DNA of 32,016 bases from Bacteroidales bacterium (lineage in GTDB: Bacteria; Bacteroidota; Bacteroidia; Bacteroidales; WCHB1-69): NCBI GenBank assembly GCA_017506175.1, contig JAFVNW010000072.1, forward strand, positions 1 through 32,016, in the 5' to 3' direction. Of this stretch, positions 8,393 through 16,900 are shown in pieces. A program made the translations under genes and the position numbers. Each line of letters starts with the position of its first letter. The first letter of the stretch is position 1. The notes below the pieces were generated by a model. It worked only from the letters and a program-made list of their open reading frames with translations, searched no databases and was not told where the DNA came from.

Positions 8393-9238
8393 ATGAAAAA
8401 CATAGTAGTGGGGATTGACTTCTCTAAAAATTCAGAAAACGCATTGCGTCATGGCGTTGCCGTCGCATTGAAAACAAATGCAAAACTCCATATCGTATGG
8501 GTTAAGAATCCTGCTTCAGGCGAAAAACTCGGGGCTACCGACGATAATCACATGCTTGAACTGGCACAAGCCAAATTGGCTGAACTTGAAAAAATCAGTC
8601 GTGCTGAGGCTCCCGGCCATGAAATCAACAGCGTGATTTTGGAAGGCAAGCCCTATCTGAAAATTGCGCAATACGCCGAAAACCTCCCTGAATCACTGTT
8701 GATTGTGGGCTCCCACGGTGCCTCCGGCTTTGAAGAGATGTTTGTCGGCAGCAACACCATGAAGATTGTGGGTCTGTCGAAAGTGCCCGTACTCATTATC
8801 GGAAGCCATGTCCAAATCAACCGCGACCTGACCAAGGTCCTCCTCCCGATTGACACCAGTTTTGAAACATTGCAGAAAGTCAAGTTCTCCTGCGAGATTG
8901 CCAAGGCTTTCTCCGCCAAGGTTTCCCTCCTCGGCATCTGTATGCCCTGCACGTCTGAAACCCGTCATATCATCAATGTCCAACTCAATAACGCCGCCAA
9001 TATCTGCGATGGCATGAATGTCCGTTATTCTGCCTCCACCATCGATGTACGCGGCTCTTTCGCCGATTCCGTTGTCACTTGGGCTAAGAACGAGGATGTG
9101 AACCTCATTGCCATCATGCGCGAGGAAGAAGACGATATCACTTCATTCTGGCTGGCCAGCAACACGCGTCAGTTGATGAACTTCGCTCCGATGCCGCTGC
9201 TCGTCATCCCGAATGTGAATCATGCCCCCGTTCGTTAA
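8393..9238 (+). CDS. Tandem-domain universal stress protein
   Basis: Two UspA folds in one 281-residue chain. Domain 1 begins KNIVVGIDFSKNSENALRHG (2-21) and has the nucleotide-binding signature GSHGASGFEEMFVGS (106-120), followed by VPVLII. That pattern suggests ATP binding. Domain 2 starts at KVLLPIDTSFETL (about 148) and ends MPLLVIPN, but lacks a clean G-2X-G-9X-G signature, so it may not bind nucleotide. Such proteins are cytoplasmic stress and persistence factors of poorly defined mechanism. It has its own -7 box and lies 27 nt upstream of the dipeptidase gene. Confidence 0.9.
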   Translation: MKNIVVGIDFSKNSENALRHGVAVALKTNAKLHIVWVKNPASGEKLGATDDNHMLELAQAKLAELEKISRAEAPGHEINSVILEGKPYLKIAQYAENLPESLLIVGSHGASGFEEMFVGSNTMKIVGLSKVPVLIIGSHVQINRDLTKVLLPIDTSFETLQKVKFSCEIAKAFSAKVSLLGICMPCTSETRHIINVQLNNAANICDGMNVRYSASTIDVRGSFADSVVTWAKNEDVNLIAIMREEEDDITSFWLASNTRQLMNFAPMPLLVIPNVNHAPVR

Positions 9239-9265
9239 TTATTCATCATTAATCCATCTAGCCTT

Positions 9266-11011
9266 ATGAAAAAAATCACCTTGTTTATTGTGTTGGTAAT
9301 CAGTGTGTTGCTTCCGATGCGACTCTCTGCCTGCACAAATTTCATCATCACGGGCGGTGCCAGCGCCGATGGTTCCTGTATGGTTTCCTACGCCGCTGAT
9401 TCACACACGCTTTACGGTGAACTCTATTATCGTCCGGCCAAAGATTATCCCGCCGGTACGATGATGGACGTGATTGAGTGGGACACCGGCCTTCGTCTCG
9501 GTCAAATTCCCCAAGTTGCCCATACCTATTCCGTGGTCGGAAATATGAACGAGCACCAATTGGCAATCGGTGAAACCACCTACGGAGGACGGGAGGAATT
9601 GCTGCAAGGCGTTGGCTTAATCGACTATGGTTCACTGATTTACATCACGCTTCAACGTGCCAAGAATGCCCGTGAGGCCATCAAGGTGATGAGCCAACTG
9701 CTTGATGCCTACGGCTATCATAGCGAAGGCGAATCCTTCTCCATCGTAGATCCCAACGAAGCCTGGATTTTTGAAATCATCAGCAAGGGTGCCGAAGTGA
9801 AAGATGCCAAAGGAAAAACCATGAAAGGCTGGTCTAACGGCGCCGTTTGGGTAGCTCGGCGCATTCCTGACGGCTATATTTGCGGTCACGCCAATCAAGC
9901 GCGCATCTCCACCTTCCCGCTTCGCGACGGCAAAACTTCCATCACCAATAAGGAAATAGACAAGGTGTTCCTCCCTACCGTGGAAACCGTGTATGCCTAC
10001 GATGTGATTTCCTACGCCAAGTTAAGAGGTTTCTATCCCAAGGACGCCCCCGATGCCCAATTCAGTTTCTGCGACACCTACAACCCGATTAATTTTGAGG
10101 GTGCCCGCTTCTGCGATGCCCGCGTCTGGGCAGGCTTCTATCGTTGCAATCCCGCTGAAATGGCCAAGTATGAGGATTATGCCCGCGGCGAAAACCTTCA
10201 GAACCGTTTTCCGCTTTGGATTAAACCCGACCATAGAATCTCCGTGCAGGATGTGATGCATCTTATGCGCGACCATTACGAAGGCACCTCGATGGACATG
10301 ACCAAGGACCTCGGTGCCGGCCCGTTCGCTTGCCCTTATCGCTGGAGACCGATGACATGGTCTTACAACGGCCAGGACTACATTCATGAACGTGCCACCG
10401 CTACCCAACAGACCGGCTTTTCTTTCGTGGCCCAATGCCGTCCGAATCTTCCCGATGGCTTTGGCGGAATCCTGTGGTTCGGCGTGGATGATGCCGGCTC
10501 GAACTGCTATATGCCTATGTTCTGCGGCATTCTTCGCGCTCCTTATGAACTCCAAGAGGGCAACGGATCTATGGTCGATTATTCTCCCACCGCCGCTTAT
10601 TGGCGTTTCACGAAAGTCAGCCAACTCGTTTACACCCGCTATTCCGATATGATAAAACACGTGAATGCCCGCCAGAACGAAATCGAGAGCGGCTTTGTGA
10701 ATGAGATTAAAGGAATGCAGGATAAAATGGTTCAGATGTACAAAAATAATCCTGCCGAAGCGCAAAGATATCTCACGGATTATTCCGCCAACGCAGCTAA
10801 AAAAGTTTGCGCCGAATGGGATCATCTGTTTGAATATCTGTTGGTTAAGTATAATGACGGCAATGTGAAGAAGGAAGCCAACGGCCAATTCCTGAAAACC
10901 AAATCTGCTATTCCGCAATGTGAGTCGCCCGAACATCCTACCTATCCTGAAAAATGGTACAAGATGATTGTTGACGACTGCGGCGACAACATCAAGAATC
11001 TTACAAAATAA
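9266..11011 (+). CDS. Secreted C69 family dipeptidase
   Basis: A 581-residue N-terminal-nucleophile hydrolase of peptidase family C69 (PepD-like). The signal peptide MKKITLFIVLVISVLLPMRL is followed by SACTNFIITGGASADGS. C23 should be both the first mature residue and the catalytic nucleophile. Further family landmarks are NMNEHQLAIGETTYGGRE and GYHSEGESFSIVDPNEAWIFE. The length is typical of periplasmic Bacteroidota members. There is no T9SS sorting domain, so it is probably periplasmic, or a lipoprotein if LSAC is read as a lipobox. It would cleave dipeptides, complementing the M14 carboxypeptidase. A hairpin terminator follows the stop. Confidence 0.92.
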   Translation: MKKITLFIVLVISVLLPMRLSACTNFIITGGASADGSCMVSYAADSHTLYGELYYRPAKDYPAGTMMDVIEWDTGLRLGQIPQVAHTYSVVGNMNEHQLAIGETTYGGREELLQGVGLIDYGSLIYITLQRAKNAREAIKVMSQLLDAYGYHSEGESFSIVDPNEAWIFEIISKGAEVKDAKGKTMKGWSNGAVWVARRIPDGYICGHANQARISTFPLRDGKTSITNKEIDKVFLPTVETVYAYDVISYAKLRGFYPKDAPDAQFSFCDTYNPINFEGARFCDARVWAGFYRCNPAEMAKYEDYARGENLQNRFPLWIKPDHRISVQDVMHLMRDHYEGTSMDMTKDLGAGPFACPYRWRPMTWSYNGQDYIHERATATQQTGFSFVAQCRPNLPDGFGGILWFGVDDAGSNCYMPMFCGILRAPYELQEGNGSMVDYSPTAAYWRFTKVSQLVYTRYSDMIKHVNARQNEIESGFVNEIKGMQDKMVQMYKNNPAEAQRYLTDYSANAAKKVCAEWDHLFEYLLVKYNDGNVKKEANGQFLKTKSAIPQCESPEHPTYPEKWYKMIVDDCGDNIKNLTK

Positions 11012-11033
11012 TTTTTCTTAACAATGAATATGG

Positions 11034-11074
11034 GTGACCTGTGAACCATTGAACTTTGCAGGTCACTTTTTTTT
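11034..11074 (+). terminator. Intrinsic terminator between the dipeptidase gene and folP
   Basis: The perfect 8-bp arms GTGACCTG (11034-11041) and CAGGTCAC (11059-11066) enclose a 17-nt loop and are followed by eight T residues. It closes the dipeptidase transcript. Because folP begins only 20 nt later, it could also act as an attenuator for folP. Confidence 0.8.
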
Positions 11075-11093
11075 GATAATTGGCTCAAAGTCC

Positions 11094-11927
11094 ATGTCAA
11101 AGTCTGAGAAAATCCAAATTAGAATAAAAGGGCAATTACGTGATTTTTCCACTCCTTGGGTGATGGGAATTTTGAATTTCACTCCCGACTCTTTTTTTGA
11201 TGGCGGACGTTATCATACTGATTTCCAATTGCTTGAACATGCAGAAAAGATGTTGAAGGAGGGTGCCGACGTGATTGATGTGGGTGCGGTTTCCACCCGT
11301 CCAGGAGCTGCTGACATTCCAATGGTGGAGGAGAGAGAGAAGGTAGAGCATCTGCTCTCGCTGTTAAGAAAAGAGTTCCCTGAAGCGGTTGTCTCAGTGG
11401 ACACATGGCGCGCCGAGGTGGCCGAAAGTGCCATCTTGGCCGGCGCCGACATTATCAACGATGTTTCGGGTGGCACTTTTGATGCCCGAATGGCGGAAGT
11501 GGTAGGACGATATCAGGTCCCGTATGTCCTGATGCACACCACTGCCAAACCGAACTGTATGCAACAACAGGTCATGGGTGAAAATCCTTTGGCAGAGATG
11601 ATGCAATTCTTTGGAAATCAGATAGATATTTTCAAAAAAGCCGGCTGTAAGGACATTATTCTCGACCCAGGTTTCGGATTTGGAAAAACGTTGGAGCAGA
11701 ATTATTTCCTCTTGCATAATCTTCACGCATTCAAGATTTTTGAAATGCCCATTCTGGTTGGAATTTCTCGTAAATCAATGATTTATAAACTGTTGGAAAC
11801 CACACCCGAACACGCTTTGAACGGCACGACCGTTTTGAACACCCTCGCTCTGCTGCAAGGTGCCAACATCCTCCGCGTTCACGATGTGCGCGAAGCCGTT
11901 GAAACAGTCAAACTTGTGATGAAATAG
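11094..11927 (+). CDS. folP: Dihydropteroate synthase
   Basis: Joins p-aminobenzoate to 6-hydroxymethyl-dihydropterin pyrophosphate in folate synthesis; the sulfonamide target. The 277 residues from ATG 11094 contain the full motif set: MGILNFTPDSFFDGG (24-38), GADVIDVGAVSTRPGA (57-72), VSVDTW (100-105), IINDVSGG (120-127), LMHTT (146-150), DPGFGFGKT (191-199) and GISRKS (223-228). The upstream ATG at 11034 is rejected because the intervening codons are the terminator hairpin. The usual Bacteroidota partner downstream, a diadenylate cyclase gene, is absent; a secreted nuclease gene follows instead. Confidence 0.96.
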   Translation: MSKSEKIQIRIKGQLRDFSTPWVMGILNFTPDSFFDGGRYHTDFQLLEHAEKMLKEGADVIDVGAVSTRPGAADIPMVEEREKVEHLLSLLRKEFPEAVVSVDTWRAEVAESAILAGADIINDVSGGTFDARMAEVVGRYQVPYVLMHTTAKPNCMQQQVMGENPLAEMMQFFGNQIDIFKKAGCKDIILDPGFGFGKTLEQNYFLLHNLHAFKIFEMPILVGISRKSMIYKLLETTPEHALNGTTVLNTLALLQGANILRVHDVREAVETVKLVMK

Positions 11928-12029
11928 AACAATTTATCAACTTATGAATCGTTTCAACACGTTAGTTATCATCGATTAGTCCATACTCCATTCCCTTTAT
12001 CCATTAGTCAAAACCAACATCAAAGTTTT

Positions 12030-13151
12030 ATGAAAAGGTCCGCCATTTTTCTGTTTTACATCCTCTTTTGCGGCGGCATGCTCTCCGCCCAAATTCCCAA
12101 CGGCTATTACGATGCCGCCATTGGGAAAAGCGGCGGGGCTTTGCGGGCCGCATTGCATTCCATTATTACAACTAATTATCATCCAATATCATACAATGGA
12201 TTATGGAGTGCTTTTGAAGAAACCGATGCGAAAAGCAACGAGATAGTTTGGGATATCTATTCCGATGTTCCAGGTGGTACGCCAAGTTACGAGTTCACCT
12301 TCAATATTGACAAATGCGGTAATTATTCAGGAGAGGGGGACTGTTACAACCGGGAGCACTCCATACCCAACAGCTGGTTTGGCGGTGTGGAGTCCTCGCC
12401 GATGTATTCCGACCTTTTCCACCTCTATCCTACCGATGGTTGGGTAAACAATAAGCGAGGTAATTTGCCCTACGGGGAAGTGGGAAGTGCGAATTGGATT
12501 TCCACAAACGGTTCAAAAACAGGAAGTTGCACTGTGAGTGGCTATTCCAACACCGTCTTCGAGCCGATTGACGCCTACAAAGGCGACCTGGCCCGCTCCT
12601 ATTTTTACATGACGGTGAGATACAGCGACCAGAATCTCGGGCAGACTTCCGAGTCGATGTTTCAAGGTGCAAACCTGAAAGCGTGGGCACAGCCGATGTT
12701 TGTCAACTGGCATGAGAATGACCCTGTAAGCGATAAGGAAATCAGTCGTAACAACGTGATTTACTATAATTTCCAGAACAATCGCAATCCATTCATCGAT
12801 TGTCCGGAGCTAGTGGATTTCCTGTTCGGAGAGCGAGTGGGCGAGGCATGGTATCCCTCTTGTGTGGATTGGGATTCCACAGCCATTGAAGAGTATCATC
12901 TTGCTGATTATCAACAAAGTATGATTTATCCCAATCCAGCATCCAATCATATTGAGGTGAAGAGCAATTATCTGCCCATCCAGAAAATCGAGATTTATGA
13001 TGTGGCTGGAAAGAGGATTCATGCTATCGATAATATTGAAGGAAAATTATTTCGAATTGATGTAAATGATTATAAATCAGGTTGTTATTTTATAAAAATA
13101 ATTACCCGAAATACCACTGAAACCATAAAATTCATCAAAAAAACCGAATAG
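12030..13151 (+). CDS. T9SS-secreted endonuclease I
   Basis: A 373-residue secreted nuclease of the EndA/NucM (endonuclease I) family. The signal peptide is about 1-20 (MKRSAIFLFYILFCGGMLSA). The catalytic region holds CYNREHSIPNSWF (105-117), with the His of REH as general base, followed by DLFHLYPTDGWVNNKRGN (128-145) for metal and phosphate binding. A type A sorting domain starts at MIYPNPASN (about 298) and ends TIKFIKKTE. It should degrade DNA or RNA at the cell surface for nutrient or phosphate recovery, or against extracellular DNA. The 102 nt upstream hold no clear TAnnTTTG box. Confidence 0.94.
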   Translation: MKRSAIFLFYILFCGGMLSAQIPNGYYDAAIGKSGGALRAALHSIITTNYHPISYNGLWSAFEETDAKSNEIVWDIYSDVPGGTPSYEFTFNIDKCGNYSGEGDCYNREHSIPNSWFGGVESSPMYSDLFHLYPTDGWVNNKRGNLPYGEVGSANWISTNGSKTGSCTVSGYSNTVFEPIDAYKGDLARSYFYMTVRYSDQNLGQTSESMFQGANLKAWAQPMFVNWHENDPVSDKEISRNNVIYYNFQNNRNPFIDCPELVDFLFGERVGEAWYPSCVDWDSTAIEEYHLADYQQSMIYPNPASNHIEVKSNYLPIQKIEIYDVAGKRIHAIDNIEGKLFRIDVNDYKSGCYFIKIITRNTTETIKFIKKTE

Positions 13152-13186
13152 GGACGCATTATATTGCGACCAGGGCGTCAATCTCC

Positions 13187-13642
13187 ATGTTAAAAACAAT
13201 GTCAATGACAACATCAAATCTCTTTCTGACCAAACATTTCACCTTTGAGATGGCCCATGCCCTATTAGGATACGAGGGTTTGTGCAAGAACATTCACGGT
13301 CATTCCTATCAATTGGAGGTGACGGTTGCTGGGGAGACGGTGGCTGGCGCGCCGGAGGGGATGATGATGGATTTCCACGCGTTAAAAGAGGTGGTGCAGA
13401 CGGCAGTGGTGGATATTTTCGACCATTCCTTGGTTTTGAGCGACCAGGCTGATGCCGAATTGATAGAGGTATTGCAAAAGAATTTCGAGCGGGTGAGGAT
13501 TATGCCCTATCAGCCCACCACCGAGAATTTGCTGGCCGACTTTGCACAGCGCATTTCCCCCTTGCTGCCGCATGGCGTTAAACTTTATTCTCTTCGTTTG
13601 CACGAGACGGAGAGTTCCTGCGGCGAACTGAAATTCAGTTAG
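13187..13642 (+). CDS. queD: 6-carboxytetrahydropterin synthase / PTPS family
   Basis: QueD converts dihydroneopterin triphosphate to 6-carboxytetrahydropterin in queuosine and 7-deazaguanine synthesis. The 151-residue sequence has zinc ligands H24 (EMAHAL), H37 and H39 (NIHGHSY), the catalytic C33 in GLCKNIHGH, MDFHALKEVV, DHSLVLSD with the catalytic His, and PTTENLLADF. ATGs at 13187, 13199 and 13205 are all possible starts; none has a convincing ribosome site and the choice changes only up to six residues. It follows the endonuclease stop by 35 nt. That gap holds an imperfect GACGC/GCGTC inverted repeat. Confidence 0.92.
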   Translation: MLKTMSMTTSNLFLTKHFTFEMAHALLGYEGLCKNIHGHSYQLEVTVAGETVAGAPEGMMMDFHALKEVVQTAVVDIFDHSLVLSDQADAELIEVLQKNFERVRIMPYQPTTENLLADFAQRISPLLPHGVKLYSLRLHETESSCGELKFS

Positions 13643-13929
13643 GAGAAAAGTCTGTTTATTCCGAATTCTATTTTTTTAACAAGCACAGATCAGCCCGATA
13701 CGTCCGTATGGGTCATGGCTCTTTGCTTTCTTCACATTGCCTTGTTCAAAAAAAAACGAAATTAAAAAAAAAATTGTGCGCTGAAATGAAAATTATTCTT
13801 ACTTTTGTCAGATTTTATATCATAGTGAATAAGTTGTTGAAAAGTCAGATTTTCAATTTATAAGATATTGGAAATAAATAGGTTAGAAAAATAGAAAAGA
13901 AAATTAATATCAAATCAAAATTATCATTT
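13643..13929 (+). promoter_or_regulatory. Leader and promoter region of the giant surface-protein gene
   Basis: No gene is seen in these 287 bases. A small hairpin (CCC-ATAC, loop, GTAT-GGG, with one bulged G) lies at 13694-13712. TACTTTTG at 13800-13807 fits the -7 consensus; TTG at 13774-13776 is a loose -33 candidate with 23-nt spacing. This predicts a leader of about 115 nt, rich in A and T, before ATG 13930. Poly-A runs at 13748-13757 and 13764-13773 are notable. Confidence 0.5.
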
Positions 13930-16900
13930 ATGAAAAAGTTTTACACTTTTGGACCGCAAAAATTCCATTTTTTCAGTAAGATGAGGAATTTTCTTGCCAT
14001 GGCATTGATGCTGCTATTGGCGGTAGGTAATGTAAAAGCAGAGGAAGTTACAATCGTTTTCGGAGAGGGAACGGGAGAAATCCACGCTACTTCCGGCACG
14101 ATTAACGATTACCTTTCTTTTACCACTGCGAGGAACGGAGGATCTACTAATCCTGCATACAATGCTGCAAGCGAGGAATTACGTTTGTATTATTCTTCGA
14201 CAGGAAACGGTGGTAGCTTGACGCTGAATTGCTTGGGCGGCATTACAATTACTGGCATTGAAATTACCGCTTCAGGTTCAGCCTATACTCCAACTGTAAA
14301 ATATAAAGTAGATGGAGGAACAGCAGTGACCGCCACCCGTAGCGGCGTGGTGTATTCCATCTCTGGCGTCAGCGCCAACAGCACGCTGATGTTCCAAAAT
14401 GCAAATACCACGAACACGCAGCTTCGCATCAAGTCCATCAAGGTGGCTTACGACCTTCCTTGTCAAGAAGTGACGGAGTTGGTTTCCGAGAATGTTACGG
14501 CAACCGGTGCTGGTTTGAAGTGGAAAAGCAATGCCACCGACTTCATGGCCCAGCTTGACGGCACTGACATTTCCGGTTTCACTTTCGCTACCAGCGGCGA
14601 TTATAAAACCTACACCGCTGAAGGTCTGACTCCGAACGCCGAACATACTTTTGCTATCAAGGCCACTTGCGAAGCAGACTATCACACTGTAACTTTCACC
14701 ACCGAGTGCAATGAATATAACATTCCCGCTGAAGTAGCAACCATTCCTGAAGGAGAGACCTACACTTGGGGTGGGGAATCCTACACGGAGTCAGGCAACT
14801 ATGTGCAAACTCTCTATGATCAATACGGCTGCGACAGCGTTCTGACGCTGAACCTGACGGTGGTCTCCAATGTCTATACGATTACCCCCACCACTTGTAT
14901 GGGTTTCCCCTATACCAACCCTTACACCAACGAAGTGATGTATGATGGTTCCGATATTGATGATATTGTATATATAAATTATAGTGATACCCTTCCGAAT
15001 GCAGCTTTTGGTGGTACCATGGACAGCATTCGTGTTATCAATCTGACGGTTTCACCTGAGTATGTAGTAACCGACACGAGAGACATCTGCATCAATGAGC
15101 TCCCGTTTGACATTCAGAACTATCATTTCGAAGACCTGGAGGCTGGTACTTACGATTATAACCTCCACCTGATGTCGCAGTACGATTGCGATAGCACGGT
15201 GCGCTTCACACTGAATGTGCATCCTATGAGTGACATCACCGTGGATGCCACCTTCTGTTCTAACGAGTTGCCGGCTCATGTGGGTGAAATCGAGATTCCG
15301 GCGACTGCCACTACCGGCGTCATCACCCAAACCTTCGCGTCGGCTTTCGGTTGCGACAGTACCGTTCACGTGAACCTCACTGTTTACCAAGCCTATCCCG
15401 ATGAAGTGGTTGAGGAGACCGTCTGCGATAACGCGCTCCCCTATACTTGGAGAGGCCATACTTTCGCCGAAGCGGTTACCGATACCGTCTTCACGGAAAC
15501 GACAGTCAACGGTTGCGACAGCATCGTGACTTTCTCTTTGAGCGTGAACCCGACCTACAATGAAGAGGTTTCCGCCGTCACGATCTGCGCCAGCGAGCTC
15601 CCCTACGATTTCAGAGGCCACAGCTTGACGGAAGCCAATACCTACACCTATAATGAGACTACGGTAGCTGGCTGCGACAGCATTGTCACCTTCACATTGA
15701 ACGTGAACCCGACTTACAATGAAGAGGTTCCTGCCGTCACCATTTGCGACAGCGAACTTCCGTACAACTTCAGAGGCCACGAGCTGACCGAAGCTGATAC
15801 ATATATCTATAATGAGACGACAGTGAATGGCTGCGACAGCATCGTTACCTTCACGCTGAATGTAGCCCCCACCTATAACGAAACCATCGAAGAGACGATT
15901 TGCGACAGCGAGCTGCCTTACAACTTCAGAGGCCACAACTTGACTGAAGCAGGTACCTATACCTACAATGAGACGACAGCAAACGGCTGCGACAGCATCG
16001 TGACTTACACGTTGAATGTCAATCCGACTTATAACGAAACGGATGCCGTCGCCATCTGCGTCAATGAACTTCCTTATACCTACAACGCGGGCAACGGCCA
16101 TACCACCGTATTCCCCGTTGGAACGACTACCCAAGACACAGCCCTGGTTTATGCCACCGCTTTAGGATGCGATAGCGTAGTTAACTTGACTTTGACAGTC
16201 AATTCCACCGATATGTGTTCATTTGAGATCACGCTTGAGGCTGGTGAAAATGGAACCATCACAGGAGCAACTACCGTAAACCATGGTGCCAATGAAACCT
16301 ACACCATCACTCCTGCCAGCGATTGCTACTACATCTCCTCCCTCACTTTGGATGGAATCGAACAGACAATCACTACTCCTGAAGGAATGACGTTCAATCT
16401 GGACAGCATAGTTGCCCACCACACAATTGCAGCTTCTTTTGAAGTTTATACCTACACACTCACTTCAAGTGTTGACGGCGAAGGCACGATTACCGCAACT
16501 TCTGTTGTGGACTGCGGTAGCGACACCACTTTCGCCATCACTCCGGCCGATGGTTACCATCTCGACTCCGTTGTTGTTGACGGTGTTAACCAAGGTGTTA
16601 TCGACACCTACACCTTTACGAATGTACACGCCGATGGCAACATCATTGCTTATTTCAGCATTAATCATTATACCATTAATATGGTAGTGAATGGCGCAAA
16701 TGGAACGGTTGATCCCGTCGGTGATCTGGATGTCGTTTACGGTGCAACACCTGCTTACACTTTTGCGCCTGTAGCTTGCTATGAACTTTCCTCCTTGTTG
16801 GTTGACGGTGAAGAAGTGGTTGACGATGTAGTTGATAATGTCTATACCTTCCCCGCAGTCGATGCCAACCACTCAGCAGTGGCTACATTCGACCACATCA

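Noticed and set aside
13152-13186. Possible third copy of the GTAGRGAY palindrome (GACGC/GCGTC arms)
   Set aside because: The arms are short and the outer GTAG/CTAC ends are not both present, so membership cannot be supported.
15052-16134. Long minus-strand open frame (360 codons) and many others antisense to the giant gene
   Set aside because: They lie opposite strongly supported coding repeats, have low-complexity translations, and arise from the repeat composition.
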